In this document: positions 26,121 through 34,344 of the stretch, in pieces
Layout: every line of letters starts with the position of its first letter
Position numbering within the stretch: position 1 is the first letter of the stretch
NCBI GenBank assembly: GCA_944323745.1
Contig: CALUTQ010000001.1
Span: 62,001 to 126,000 of the forward strand
DNA: 64,000 nucleotides
Direction: 5' to 3'
Origin: Candidatus Avelusimicrobium pullarium
GTDB taxonomy: Bacteria > Elusimicrobiota > Elusimicrobia > Elusimicrobiales > Elusimicrobiaceae
The notes under the pieces: generated by a model
Databases searched by the model: none
Told to the model about the DNA's origin: nothing
Seen by the model: only the letters and a program-made list of their open reading frames with translations
Translations under genes and position numbers: made by a program

Positions 26121-27778
26121 TGCTTAAAAAACTTTCCGTACGCAATTTTGCCGTCATTTCCCAAGCGTCTTTTGCGCCGCAGGCCGGGCTGAATGTGTTT
26201 ACCGGCGAAACGGGCGCCGGCAAATCGGTCGCCATTTCCGCTTTAGGGTTTGTGTTGGGCGCGCGCGGCTCGGCTTCTTTAGTTAAAGACGGCTGCGACA
26301 AGCTGGAGGTTTGCGCCGAGTTTGACGCGCAGACCGTTCCGCCCGCTTTACTGCAAAAATATGCCCCCGGCGAACGGGTGCTGATTCTGCAGCGCACGTT
26401 GGATAAAAAAGGCAAAAGCAAAGCATTTATCAATAGCCGTCCCGCCTCGGCCGCCGCACTGGCGGAGCTGGGCAAAGAACTGGTGGACTTTCACGGCCAG
26501 CACGAGCACCAAAGCCTGTTGCGGCCCGAAATACAGCTGCAAATGCTAGACACTTATGCCAAGCTGCTGCCTTTGCGGCAAAAAACGGCTCAAGCCTATA
26601 AAGAATGGCAAAATATTTTGGCCCAGCTGCAGTCCTGCCAAATGAGCGAGCAGGAAAAACAACGCCTGCTGGATTTGTATGCTTTTCAACTGAAAGAAAT
26701 AGAAGACATCCACCCCAAAGAAGGCGAAGACGCCGAGTTGGAACAAAAGCTGCCCCAGCTTAAACACGCCGGACGGCTTTTGGAACTGTCCGCGCAAGCC
26801 TATCAAAGTTTATATGAGGACGAAAACTCCGCCACGGCACTTGTGGGCCGCGCCGCACGCCAAGTGCGCGAAATGGCCGAGCTGGACGAAAATGCCGCCG
26901 CCGTAGCCGCCGCGCTGGAAAACGCCGAAACGCTGCTGAGCGACGCCTGCGCCGATTTAAACGTTTATCAAAGCAATTTAAATGCAGACCCGCAAGCGTT
27001 GGACGAAATGCTTTCGCGCCACGAAAAATTAAAACGCCTTAAACTGAAATACGGGCCGGAAATTGCCGACGTGCTTGCCAAAGCGGCCGATTTAAAAGAG
27101 CAAATCAACCGCTTGCAAAACTCGCATCTGCACGAAGAAGACCTCCGCCGCGAAGAAAAACAGGCACGCACCTGTTTGGACGCTCTTTGCGAGGAACTGC
27201 ACGACAAACGCTCGGCCGCCGCGGCCAAACTGGCCAAACAGCTGGAAAAGGAAATTTCTCCGCTGGGTTTTGAAGGACTCATTTTTGAAATTGCCGTAGA
27301 AATGGATGCCGAAAACCCGGGCCCGACCGGGGCCGACAATGTGGAATTTTTATTTTCCCCCAACCCGGGGCAGGCCCCGCGCCCGCTGGCGCAATCGGCT
27401 TCTGGCGGGGAACTGTCGCGCGTGATGCTGGGCTTAAAAACCGTGCTGGCCGGAAACGTACCCGTAATGGTGTTTGACGAAGTGGACAGCGGCGTCGGCG
27501 GACGCACCGCCGCGCTGGTCGGGCAGAAACTGCACGCCGTGGCACAGGGGAGACAAGTGCTCTGCGTAACGCACTTGGCTTCCGTTGCGGCCAACGCAGA
27601 CGCGTTTTTCCATATAGAAAAAACAACGGACGGCAAACAAACCGACGTTTCTTTAAACGCACTGCACGGCTCTGCCGTAACGGCCGAAATAGCCCGTATG
27701 CTCGGTGCCGCCGGCGACAATGACCAAACCGCCCTGCGCCACGCGCAGGAAATGCTGCAGCGCGCACAAAGCAAATAA
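26120..27778 (+). CDS. recN: DNA repair protein RecN
   Basis: SMC-like ATPase for double-strand break repair, 552 residues. Walker A is GETGAGKS near 34, followed by coiled-coil arms (about 150-350). The ABC signature is SASGGELSRVML near 436, with the Walker B segment MVFDEVDSGVGG near 460. I start at the ATG overlapping the nadK stop (TGATG), preceded by GGGGAGG; an in-frame ATG 15 bases upstream lies inside nadK and is less likely. Confidence 0.95.
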   Translation: MLKKLSVRNFAVISQASFAPQAGLNVFTGETGAGKSVAISALGFVLGARGSASLVKDGCDKLEVCAEFDAQTVPPALLQKYAPGERVLILQRTLDKKGKSKAFINSRPASAAALAELGKELVDFHGQHEHQSLLRPEIQLQMLDTYAKLLPLRQKTAQAYKEWQNILAQLQSCQMSEQEKQRLLDLYAFQLKEIEDIHPKEGEDAELEQKLPQLKHAGRLLELSAQAYQSLYEDENSATALVGRAARQVREMAELDENAAAVAAALENAETLLSDACADLNVYQSNLNADPQALDEMLSRHEKLKRLKLKYGPEIADVLAKAADLKEQINRLQNSHLHEEDLRREEKQARTCLDALCEELHDKRSAAAAKLAKQLEKEISPLGFEGLIFEIAVEMDAENPGPTGADNVEFLFSPNPGQAPRPLAQSASGGELSRVMLGLKTVLAGNVPVMVFDEVDSGVGGRTAALVGQKLHAVAQGRQVLCVTHLASVAANADAFFHIEKTTDGKQTDVSLNALHGSAVTAEIARMLGAAGDNDQTALRHAQEMLQRAQSK

Positions 27779-27793
27779 TTTATTACAGCAAAT

Positions 27794-27817
27794 AAAAGAC
27801 CCGTTTTTTGGGTTTTC
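27794..27817 (+). terminator. Weak terminator after recN
   Basis: AAAGACCC / GGGTTTT hairpin with a T-rich loop and tail just after the recN stop. Confidence 0.45.
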
Positions 27818-27885
27818 TTTTGATACAATATATGTGTTAACGGCACAGGGGTTCCCCAAGCCGAATTTGACAAAAGGAGTATACT

Positions 27886-28206
27886 ATGGCTTGCAAAAAC
27901 AAATGGTGGCCGCATAACTGGTTTTGCCTTAAAGGGCTGTACTGGATTTTCGTGGCCTTGTTCTACCTCACCTTGGTTTACACGCTCTACATTGTTTACC
28001 TGATGAGCACCTCTCCGATGATCAGCGGAAGCGATTATTGGCAAAGCCTGCTGAGCTTTTTAATCAACAGCTTCAGCGTAATGTTGGGCTTCCTGACGGT
28101 AGCGGCTATCCTCAAAGCGCTGCGCAAAATTAAAAAAGCCGTAGCACCGTGCTGCTGCGAAGCCAAAAAAGAAGAAGTGGTCGTTGTCAGCAGCGAAGAA
28201 AAATAA
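27886..28206 (+). CDS. Small two-helix membrane protein of unknown function
   Basis: A 106-residue protein with Trp- and Cys-rich N-terminus (KNKWWPHNWFC), two membrane helices (about 18-42 and 54-78), and a basic then Cys-rich (CCCE) and acidic C-terminal tail. Both ends are likely cytoplasmic by the positive-inside rule. AAAGGAG precedes the ATG and its own terminator follows, so it is a stand-alone gene. I do not recognise the family. Confidence 0.75.
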   Translation: MACKNKWWPHNWFCLKGLYWIFVALFYLTLVYTLYIVYLMSTSPMISGSDYWQSLLSFLINSFSVMLGFLTVAAILKALRKIKKAVAPCCCEAKKEEVVVVSSEEK

Positions 28207-28218
28207 ATCTGACTGAAG

Positions 28219-28245
28219 AAGGCGGCCCCGTGCCGCCTTCTTTTT
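28219..28245 (+). terminator. Terminator of the small membrane protein gene
   Basis: AAGGCGGC / GCCGCCTT stem followed by CTTTTT. Confidence 0.87.
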
Positions 28246-28264
28246 CATAAAGCCGGAGTGTTTG

Positions 28265-29677
28265 ATGAAGAAATATCTTTCCCTTTTTTTATCCCTTTTC
28301 CTTTTTTCATTCTCTTTTGCCGAAACCGTTAAATTAAAAGACGGCACTTTTATCAGCGGGTCCATTATCTCTCAGGACGAATATACGCTTAATATGTCCA
28401 CTGCTTACGGGCCGGTGGTGTTAAACCAGCGCGAAGTGGAAAGCATTATGCCCGACCAACACCGCATTTTCTTAAAAGGCGGCACCCAGTTGGTAGGCGT
28501 AATTTTAGATTTGGATGAATTTAATATGGTGCTGCAAACCAGCGACGGCATCGTAAATATTGATATGCCGCAAATCGTGTCGGTGGAAGTATATGACTAC
28601 GACCAAGGCAAAGCGGCCCAACAGGCAGTGGCCGAAAATCAGGCCCGCCAGCAAGCGGCGTTGGCCGCCCAAGCAGCTGCAGCTGCTGCCGGCACGGCCG
28701 GCACTGCCTCGGCGCCTGCCATTTCTGCGCCTGCTGCAAATACTGCTTCCGCCATTTCCGCCGCGCCCGTACAAGCTGCCGGCGGACTTACGTTTGACGC
28801 CGACATTGAAAAAGTGTTTGACGTTAAAAAGCCGGAAATCGTTAACGGACAGGTGCAGACCGTCAAAGAAATTTCCGCCGCCGAAATACGCGCCCAACGC
28901 GCCCAGATGAGCGATGAAGAAGCCTTTTTAAAAGGGGTCAACAAACAAAAAACCGAGGAAGAAATTATCGCCCAAACGGCCGAAGCGGCCCGCAGCGGCA
29001 AACTGGAAGCGATGAAAAAAGCCGAAGCCAAACGCGCTGCCCGTCCCAAAGACAGCAATTCAAACAAATACTTTGCCATTACCGTCGGCGCGCAAATGAA
29101 CGATTTAAAATTGGACAACAGCAGCCGCCCCGGCTTTGAAAACACCTCTCCGTATGATATCGGCGGTACCGGTATTCGCGCGGAAGCCGCCTTTATGTGG
29201 CGCGTAAAAAGCAGCAATTTGTGGGTAGGCCCCGCCTTGGCTATTGCAAATATTCCCAAAACCTCTTTTGATGATAAAGACCCCATCATAAAAGAAAAAA
29301 ACGACCAAGCAGAAGCCGCACAGATGCCCTTGCCTTATCCGCCGGGGTCTGATTTGTCGGTAGAGACCAGCGGACAAGTAATTGACGCACTGCTGAAAGC
29401 AAACTATTATTTTAATCCGGATGATTTATTCTCCGTCTATGCTACAGCCTCCGCCGGATACCGTATGCTTTCGCTCAATTACCGCGGCGTCATTGAAGGC
29501 GATTCTTTAAGTTCCAACGGCTTTGCCGGCTCCGTCGGCTTAGGCGTAGAAACCCATTTTGACGATATGATGCTGGGCTTGGAAGTGCAGGAATTTTTCA
29601 GTCCCTATTCCGGCGACTTTAAAGATTCTTCCTCGGCCAATTTGGCCGCCTCGCTCAAATTCAGCTGGAAGTTCTAA
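28265..29677 (+). CDS. Outer-membrane beta-barrel protein with two LSm/SH3-like repeats
   Basis: A 470-residue exported protein. After the signal peptide (MKKYLSLFLSLFLFSFSFA) come two copies of a strand-rich repeat (VKLKDGTFISGSI... near 22 and IFLKGGTQLVGVI... near 63). A long Ala-rich linker (about 115-175) and a charged helical region (to about 260) follow. The C-terminal half alternates polar and hydrophobic residues (GLGVETHFDDMMLGLEVQEFF) and ends in FSWKF; a terminal Phe is typical of barrels inserted by BamA. The ATG follows GGAG. Glycerate kinase overlaps the stop by one base. Function unknown. Confidence 0.82.
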   Translation: MKKYLSLFLSLFLFSFSFAETVKLKDGTFISGSIISQDEYTLNMSTAYGPVVLNQREVESIMPDQHRIFLKGGTQLVGVILDLDEFNMVLQTSDGIVNIDMPQIVSVEVYDYDQGKAAQQAVAENQARQQAALAAQAAAAAAGTAGTASAPAISAPAANTASAISAAPVQAAGGLTFDADIEKVFDVKKPEIVNGQVQTVKEISAAEIRAQRAQMSDEEAFLKGVNKQKTEEEIIAQTAEAARSGKLEAMKKAEAKRAARPKDSNSNKYFAITVGAQMNDLKLDNSSRPGFENTSPYDIGGTGIRAEAAFMWRVKSSNLWVGPALAIANIPKTSFDDKDPIIKEKNDQAEAAQMPLPYPPGSDLSVETSGQVIDALLKANYYFNPDDLFSVYATASAGYRMLSLNYRGVIEGDSLSSNGFAGSVGLGVETHFDDMMLGLEVQEFFSPYSGDFKDSSSANLAASLKFSWKF

Positions 29678-30783
29678 TGCACATTCTCATTTTGCCAAAC
29701 AGTTTTAAAGGTTCTTTAAGCGCGCGCCAAACGGCGCGCGTTTTGCAGAACGCTTTGCAAAAAAAACACGTCGTCCGCGCCTTTCCGCTTTCGGACGGAG
29801 GAGACGGTTTTATAGATTTTTTTAAAGCCCTTTTCCCCTCGGCGCGCCTGATACGCACGCGCGCGCATAATGCATTTTTGCATATGGCGCCAACTTCCTA
29901 TTTATGGCTGCCGGCCCAAAAAACAGCCGTCATTGAAACGGCCCGCATTTGCGGTTTGGGCAAAGCCAAAAAAGAAGAATTGGACGCCTTGGGCGCATCT
30001 TCCTTGGGGGTGGGCGAAGTCATTAAACACGCCTTGAAACTGGGCACCCAAAAAATTTATGTCGGTTTGGGCGGCGTTGCCTGCAACGACGGCGGGGCCG
30101 GCATTGCCCGCGCTTTAGGTGTACGTTTTTTAAACAAACAGGACCAAGAAATTGCCAACGGTGCCAAGCCGCTTTTGCAACTTGCAAACATAGATGTCTC
30201 CGCCGTCAAAAAACAGTTGCACGGCGTTCAAATATTCGCCGTGGCAGACGTAACCAACCCGTTGCTGGGACCGTTGGGTTCCGCCCGCGTGTTCGGCCCG
30301 CAAAAAGGCGCCACGCCCGCCCAAGTGCGCACACTGGAAAAAGCATTAACCGTCTATGCGCGTGCCGTTAAAAAAGCCACCGGCAAAGATATTGCACGTA
30401 CGCCTTCTACCGCGGCGGCTGGCGCACTGTGTGCCGGTCTGTACGGTTTGCTGGATGCAAAAATTATTCTGGGCGCAACGTTTTTAAAGAAACATTTACC
30501 GCTGGATGAATGGGGCCGCCAAGCCGACCTGATTATTACGGCGGAAGGAAAGTTAGACAGCCAAACGCTGTACGGCAAGGCACCGCTGGCCGCCTTGCAG
30601 CTGGCAAAGAAATATCATAAACCGGCTTTGTTTATTTGCGGAATGTGCGATGAAAGAGCCCTCAAAACCCTGCCTAAAAACTGCCGCTTAACCGTGGCCT
30701 GCCTAAGTGACTTTGCCAAAGACAAACAAGACAGTATGCGCCACGCCGCCAAATACCTGCGTCAAATCGTAAAAAACATTTAA
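29677..30783 (+). CDS. Glycerate 2-kinase (GarK/GlxK family)
   Basis: ATP-dependent glycerate kinase of 368 residues, the family norm. N-terminal ILPNSFKGSLSARQTA, the LSDGGDGF segment near 39, the GLGGVACNDGGAGIARALG motif near 131 and GKLDSQTLYGKAP near 291 are characteristic. It produces phosphoglycerate that enters lower glycolysis. The ATG overlaps the stop of the barrel-protein gene, which looks like translational coupling without an obvious functional link. Confidence 0.93.
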   Translation: MHILILPNSFKGSLSARQTARVLQNALQKKHVVRAFPLSDGGDGFIDFFKALFPSARLIRTRAHNAFLHMAPTSYLWLPAQKTAVIETARICGLGKAKKEELDALGASSLGVGEVIKHALKLGTQKIYVGLGGVACNDGGAGIARALGVRFLNKQDQEIANGAKPLLQLANIDVSAVKKQLHGVQIFAVADVTNPLLGPLGSARVFGPQKGATPAQVRTLEKALTVYARAVKKATGKDIARTPSTAAAGALCAGLYGLLDAKIILGATFLKKHLPLDEWGRQADLIITAEGKLDSQTLYGKAPLAALQLAKKYHKPALFICGMCDERALKTLPKNCRLTVACLSDFAKDKQDSMRHAAKYLRQIVKNI

Positions 30784-30787
30784 AATA

Positions 30788-30818
30788 AAATGACCTCCTT
30801 TTTAGGCGGTCATTTTTG
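30788..30818 (+). terminator. Terminator of the glycerate kinase gene
   Basis: AAATGACC(T)CC / GG(C)GGTCATTT stem with one mismatch and a T-run. Confidence 0.8.
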
Positions 30819-30875
30819 AAATATATATAGGCGGTTTTCCCGTCTGTTTCTCTTTCCCACTAATGGGCAGGAGCA

Positions 30876-31484
30876 TTAAAAAGACATTGAATAGCATTCA
30901 CCTTCTGTTACACAATTTTTAATTTCCGGAGAAGAAGCCATTTGTAAGCACATCTTATGGCCCCACTCTGTTCTGGGCTTGCAAAACAATCGGTCGTCTG
31001 TACCCCCTAGAACACGCAATAGCAACTGGAAATCGGTCAACCCTTTGCTCTTAGCCGGCCCTTGATAACTATAAGCCGCAAAGCTGCCCAAACTAGAAAT
31101 TTGTGTTTTATCATCTATATACAAAGTACCGGCACACCATCCTCCGTTTACCTCATCACAAGGACCGTCCTCCGACGCCCCTACACAACGAAACCGGTAA
31201 TAGGACACTCCTGCCGCATCCAAATAACGGCTTAAGTCTAAACAAGTGCTCCGCCCGCCATTCATTAAATACATTCCCCGTCCTTCTTCTAATTTCTTAA
31301 ACCACGGGAGCACTTTGGCTACTTTCGCTTTGGCAATTGCTCTTTCATATTGAGGCAAAGCCACTGCAGCCAAGATGCCGATAATTAGCACCACCACTAA
31401 CAGTTCAATAAGCGTAAAACCGGCATTTTTGCATTTTGCGCGGATTTTTCTATTGAGAATGATTTTTTGATAAATTTTGTTCAT
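30876..31484 (-). CDS. Type IV pilin-like protein (pilin 2)
   Basis: Prepilin of 202 residues. The leader MNKIYQK...KNAG ends at the processing site G|FTLIELL, followed by VVVLIIGILAAVALPQYERA. The C-terminal domain is Cys-rich (nine Cys, including CVGASEDGPC and CKPRTEWGHKMC), so several disulfides are likely after export. The start ATG sits in the centre of the palindrome shared with pilins 1, 3 and 4. The gene stands alone between a glycerate kinase and a HAD phosphatase. Confidence 0.92.
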   Translation of the reverse strand: MNKIYQKIILNRKIRAKCKNAGFTLIELLVVVLIIGILAAVALPQYERAIAKAKVAKVLPWFKKLEEGRGMYLMNGGRSTCLDLSRYLDAAGVSYYRFRCVGASEDGPCDEVNGGWCAGTLYIDDKTQISSLGSFAAYSYQGPAKSKGLTDFQLLLRVLGGTDDRLFCKPRTEWGHKMCLQMASSPEIKNCVTEGECYSMSF

Positions 31485-31518
31485 AAGCAAAATTTATCAA
31501 AAAAAAAAAACGAGTCAA
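31463..31518 (-). promoter_or_regulatory. Pilin 2 start-codon palindrome with T-tract promoter
   Basis: 18-base arms (31463-31480 and 31487-31504) pair except for the innermost position. TGA-TAAATT (-10 at 31491-31496) ends six bases before the ATG. A run of 12 T (31499-31510) fills the 16-base spacer to TTGACT (31513-31518). Confidence 0.62.
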
Positions 31519-31649
31519 GGCTTTATGTATTCTTGGCCCGCAAATAACTTAAAAACATCTTTCTACAAAATAACTACGCCAGTTATGCTTTCGTCCCTTT
31601 GTAAAACAATAAAAGCCTTTTGTATATGCGCTTGTTTAAACTACACTAC

Positions 31650-31675
31650 AAACCCGCCGGCCGGCGGGTTTTTGG
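31650..31675 (-). terminator. Terminator of the HAD phosphatase gene
   Basis: Perfect palindrome AAACCCGCCGG / CCGGCGGGTTT. A T-run follows on the plus side and T-rich sequence on the minus side. Confidence 0.65.
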
Positions 31676-31698
31676 TGCACAAACCGTTACGCAAGACT

Positions 31699-32349
31699 TC
31701 ACCCCAGCATATTCAAAATATCCTGCGGTTTATCGGCCATATGTTTGGGGTGATAAGCGGCCAGTTCTTCCCGCGTGCGAAAGCCCCACGTTACCGCGCA
31801 GGCGTCCACACCGGCATTTTTAGCCGTTTGCATATCCACGTCCGAATCGCCCACGTACAGTGTGTCTGCCGGAGCAGTGGCCGTTTGTTTTAAAATTTCT
31901 TTTACAAACAGCGGGTCCGGCTTGGTGGGCAACCCTTCGCGCTGGCCGAGCACCGCCGAAAAAGCAATCTGCGGAAAATAATGTTTGACCAATTCCCCCG
32001 TCGCCTCCTGATATTTATTGGACGCAACCGCCAGTTTAAGCCCCTGTTTTTGCAGACGTTCAAGCAGCAGCGGGATGCCTTCGTAGGGGCGGGTTAAATC
32101 GGTGCCGTGCGCGTTATAATAAGGCACAAACAAAGCCCGCACGCGGAGCACATTTTCCGCCGTGCGTGCCGTTTCGGGCAAAGCCCGTTCAAAAAGTTTA
32201 TTTATGCCGTTGCCCACAAAACGCAAATAGGCAGACGTGGGATGCTGCCGATAGCCTAATGCCGCCAAAGCCTGATTGGTGGCGGCGGCCAAATCGTCAA
32301 TGGTATTTAAAAGAGTACCGTCTAAATCAAAAATAACCAGTTTCTTCAT
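31699..32349 (-). CDS. gph: HAD-family phosphatase, phosphoglycolate phosphatase-like
   Basis: HAD hydrolase subfamily IA of 216 residues. Motif I is FDLDGTLLNT (nucleophile Asp near 8), motif II ASNK near 110, the Lys motif is TKPDP near 142, and motif IV is VGDSDVDM near 166. A helical cap is inserted after motif I. Phosphoglycolate phosphatase is the closest named function; other small phosphoesters are possible. TAAAAT ends six bases before the ATG and no ribosome binding site is seen. Confidence 0.85.
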   Translation of the reverse strand: MKKLVIFDLDGTLLNTIDDLAAATNQALAALGYRQHPTSAYLRFVGNGINKLFERALPETARTAENVLRVRALFVPYYNAHGTDLTRPYEGIPLLLERLQKQGLKLAVASNKYQEATGELVKHYFPQIAFSAVLGQREGLPTKPDPLFVKEILKQTATAPADTLYVGDSDVDMQTAKNAGVDACAVTWGFRTREELAAYHPKHMADKPQDILNMLG

Positions 32350-32355
32350 AATTAT

Positions 32356-32361
32356 ATTTTA
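32356..32361 (-). promoter_or_regulatory. -10 box of the HAD phosphatase gene, leaderless type
   Basis: TAAAAT on the minus strand, six bases before the ATG; the upstream trinucleotide is TTC rather than TGn. Confidence 0.42.
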
Positions 32362-32480
32362 GAATTTTTCCCTTGACCGCAGGAATCGCCCGATTCGGCA
32401 CGGCTAAACCTCCTTTTTAAAGACATCGCAGCCTGTAAAAAGACCATAAACCGCGGAGGCCAAAGCGCCGCAAACCGTAA

Positions 32481-32509
32481 AAAAACGCCGAAATATATTC
32501 GGCGTTTTT
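32481..32509 (-). terminator. Terminator of the alpha/beta hydrolase gene
   Basis: AAAAACGCCGAA / TTCGGCGTTTTT stem two bases after the stop codon. Confidence 0.82.
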
Positions 32510-32511
32510 AG

Positions 32512-33399
32512 TTACAGATATTTTTTATAAAAGTTCATTAATCGTTGTTTATATTCAAAGCCGCCCACTTCGGCACATTTATTGTGTTTGGCCCCGGGCA
32601 CCAGCCAGATTTCTTTGGGTTCACCTGCCCGTTTAAACAGCATTTTGGCCTGTGCGGCAGGCACTAAATTGTCGTACCGTCCGTGAATAATGAACACGGG
32701 CCGCGGTGCAATTTTGGGAATATTATACTTGGGGCTGTAATGCTCCGGATTAGCCCCCAAATACCGGCGCATATAATGAAGCACAATAGGAATAAGCGGG
32801 AAATACGGCACTTTTTTGTGCACCCACGCCCAGCGCGACACAACACGGCGGAACGAATAATAAGACGCTTCCGCCACCACGCATTTGATTTCGGGGTTTT
32901 GGGCCGCTTCACAAATGGCCACCATTCCCCCCATAGAAATACCATACAGCCCGATAGAGGCACAAGCCTGCGGACGCGTGGCTTTTAAGAAAGCGATGGC
33001 CGCCTGCAAATCTTTTATTTCCAAATAACCGATGGAACTGACCGTGCCGCCGCTTTCGCCCAAGGCGCGGAAATCAAAATACATCAGGTTATAGCCCAAA
33101 TCGTGCAAAAAATACGTATTTTTAAAAACGTCTCCACGGTTCATCCCCCAGCCGTGCATTAAAATAATTGTTTTGTCCGAACGGTCATTGGGAATAAACC
33201 AACCTTTAATCAAAATGCCGTCTGCCGTTTTGAAATAAATGTTTTCATAGACAAGTTTATACTGATCCGGCCATACCTCAAGCGCTTTGCGCTTGGAAAC
33301 GGGGTGCAGCACTTTTTTGGCCATATGGGCGCAGCCCCACACCGTCAAAAGAACCAGCAGTGCAATAACAGCCGTTATGATTAAAAGAATATAAAGCAT
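32512..33399 (-). CDS. Membrane-anchored alpha/beta hydrolase
   Basis: A 295-residue serine hydrolase with one N-terminal membrane helix (about 3-24). The fold is clear: oxyanion region LMHGWGMNRGD near 80, nucleophile elbow GISMGG near 153, the acid in HGRYDNLVP near 240 and the catalytic His in PGAKHNKC near 268. It resembles the BEM46/FrsA-like esterase group. Substrate unknown. TAAAAT lies five bases before the ATG without a ribosome binding site, again a possible leaderless start. Confidence 0.87.
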   Translation of the reverse strand: MLYILLIITAVIALLVLLTVWGCAHMAKKVLHPVSKRKALEVWPDQYKLVYENIYFKTADGILIKGWFIPNDRSDKTIILMHGWGMNRGDVFKNTYFLHDLGYNLMYFDFRALGESGGTVSSIGYLEIKDLQAAIAFLKATRPQACASIGLYGISMGGMVAICEAAQNPEIKCVVAEASYYSFRRVVSRWAWVHKKVPYFPLIPIVLHYMRRYLGANPEHYSPKYNIPKIAPRPVFIIHGRYDNLVPAAQAKMLFKRAGEPKEIWLVPGAKHNKCAEVGGFEYKQRLMNFYKKYL

Positions 33400-33447
33400 A
33401 GTTTATTTTATAAAATATCTCTCCTGCACGCACGGCAGGAAACGGGT

Positions 33448-34335
33448 TTATTTTTTTAATATTTTGTTAAAAGCAAAGGGCAGCTGTTCTGTTGTGTCGG
33501 ACGCCAGCACACAGCGCTCGTTTGTTCTTTGCGCGGCCAACTCGCCGCACAGGCCGTGCAGATACGCCCCGCACGCAGCGGCTTTTAAAGCCGTTTGCTT
33601 GTCAAATCCTTCCGCCGTGCCCAGCTGTGCCCACAAACCGGCAATAAAACCGCCCAGCACGTCGCCGCTGCCGGCTTTGGCTAAAGCGGGGCCGCCCGTC
33701 GGGTTTACATATACGCTCTTGCCGTCCGTAATAACGGTATGAAAACCTTTGAGCAGGCTGACGCCTCCGGTCAAAGCGCTTAATTTTTTGGCATAGATTT
33801 GCCGCTGTTTTTCGTCTGCGGAAACAGGCTCTTTAAGCAGGCGCTTCATTTCACCGGGGTGCGGCGTGCAAATGGACGCAAAACGCTGCACAATTTTGCC
33901 AAAATCTTTTTGGTGCGAAAGCGCATTTAGCGCATCGGCGTCAATCACGGCAGGCAAGGTATTTTCTTTCAAAAAAGGAATGATAAAAGGCGCTGCAGAC
34001 AACCCCGGCCCGATAAGCAAAAGCGACGGTTTAAACTCTTTTATAAACCGGCGCAGCACCGGCAAGGCCCGCAGGCAAACAACGCCGTCTTTTTCCGGCA
34101 GCGGGAGGGTCAGCATTTCCGGCAAAGCGGCCGCGGCGGTGCATTGCCGGCTTTTGGGCAAAGCCAGTGCAGCCAACCCCGCGCCCGTTTTAAGCACGGC
34201 CCGCGTGCACAGCACGGCGGCGCCGGCCATTTTTTCAGATCCGGCAATTACCAGCACCCGCCCGAAAGTGCCTTTATTGGCTGTGCGCGGACGCTTTGGC
34301 AAAAAAGCTTTGACCCGTGCCTTGGTCAGGCGCAT
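33448..34335 (-). CDS. nnrD: ADP/ATP-dependent NAD(P)H-hydrate dehydratase
   Basis: Repair enzyme that dehydrates damaged NAD(P)HX, 295 residues. Only the ribokinase-like dehydratase domain is present, not the fused epimerase half. KGTFGRVLVIAGSEKMAGAA near 20, IGPGLS near 108, DADALNAL near 134, TPHPGEMKRLL near 160 and AGSGDVLGG near 231 mark it. It begins nine bases after glmS and is last in the glmM-pdxJ-glmS-nnrD operon. Confidence 0.92.
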   Translation of the reverse strand: MRLTKARVKAFLPKRPRTANKGTFGRVLVIAGSEKMAGAAVLCTRAVLKTGAGLAALALPKSRQCTAAAALPEMLTLPLPEKDGVVCLRALPVLRRFIKEFKPSLLLIGPGLSAAPFIIPFLKENTLPAVIDADALNALSHQKDFGKIVQRFASICTPHPGEMKRLLKEPVSADEKQRQIYAKKLSALTGGVSLLKGFHTVITDGKSVYVNPTGGPALAKAGSGDVLGGFIAGLWAQLGTAEGFDKQTALKAAACGAYLHGLCGELAAQRTNERCVLASDTTEQLPFAFNKILKK

Positions 34336-34344
34336 ACGCCCTCC

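Noticed and set aside
26968-28044. Long minus-strand open frame (about 358 codons) opposite recN
   Set aside because: Ser/Ala-rich translation typical of a codon-biased shadow; recN is unambiguous and the frame runs across the next gene's start.
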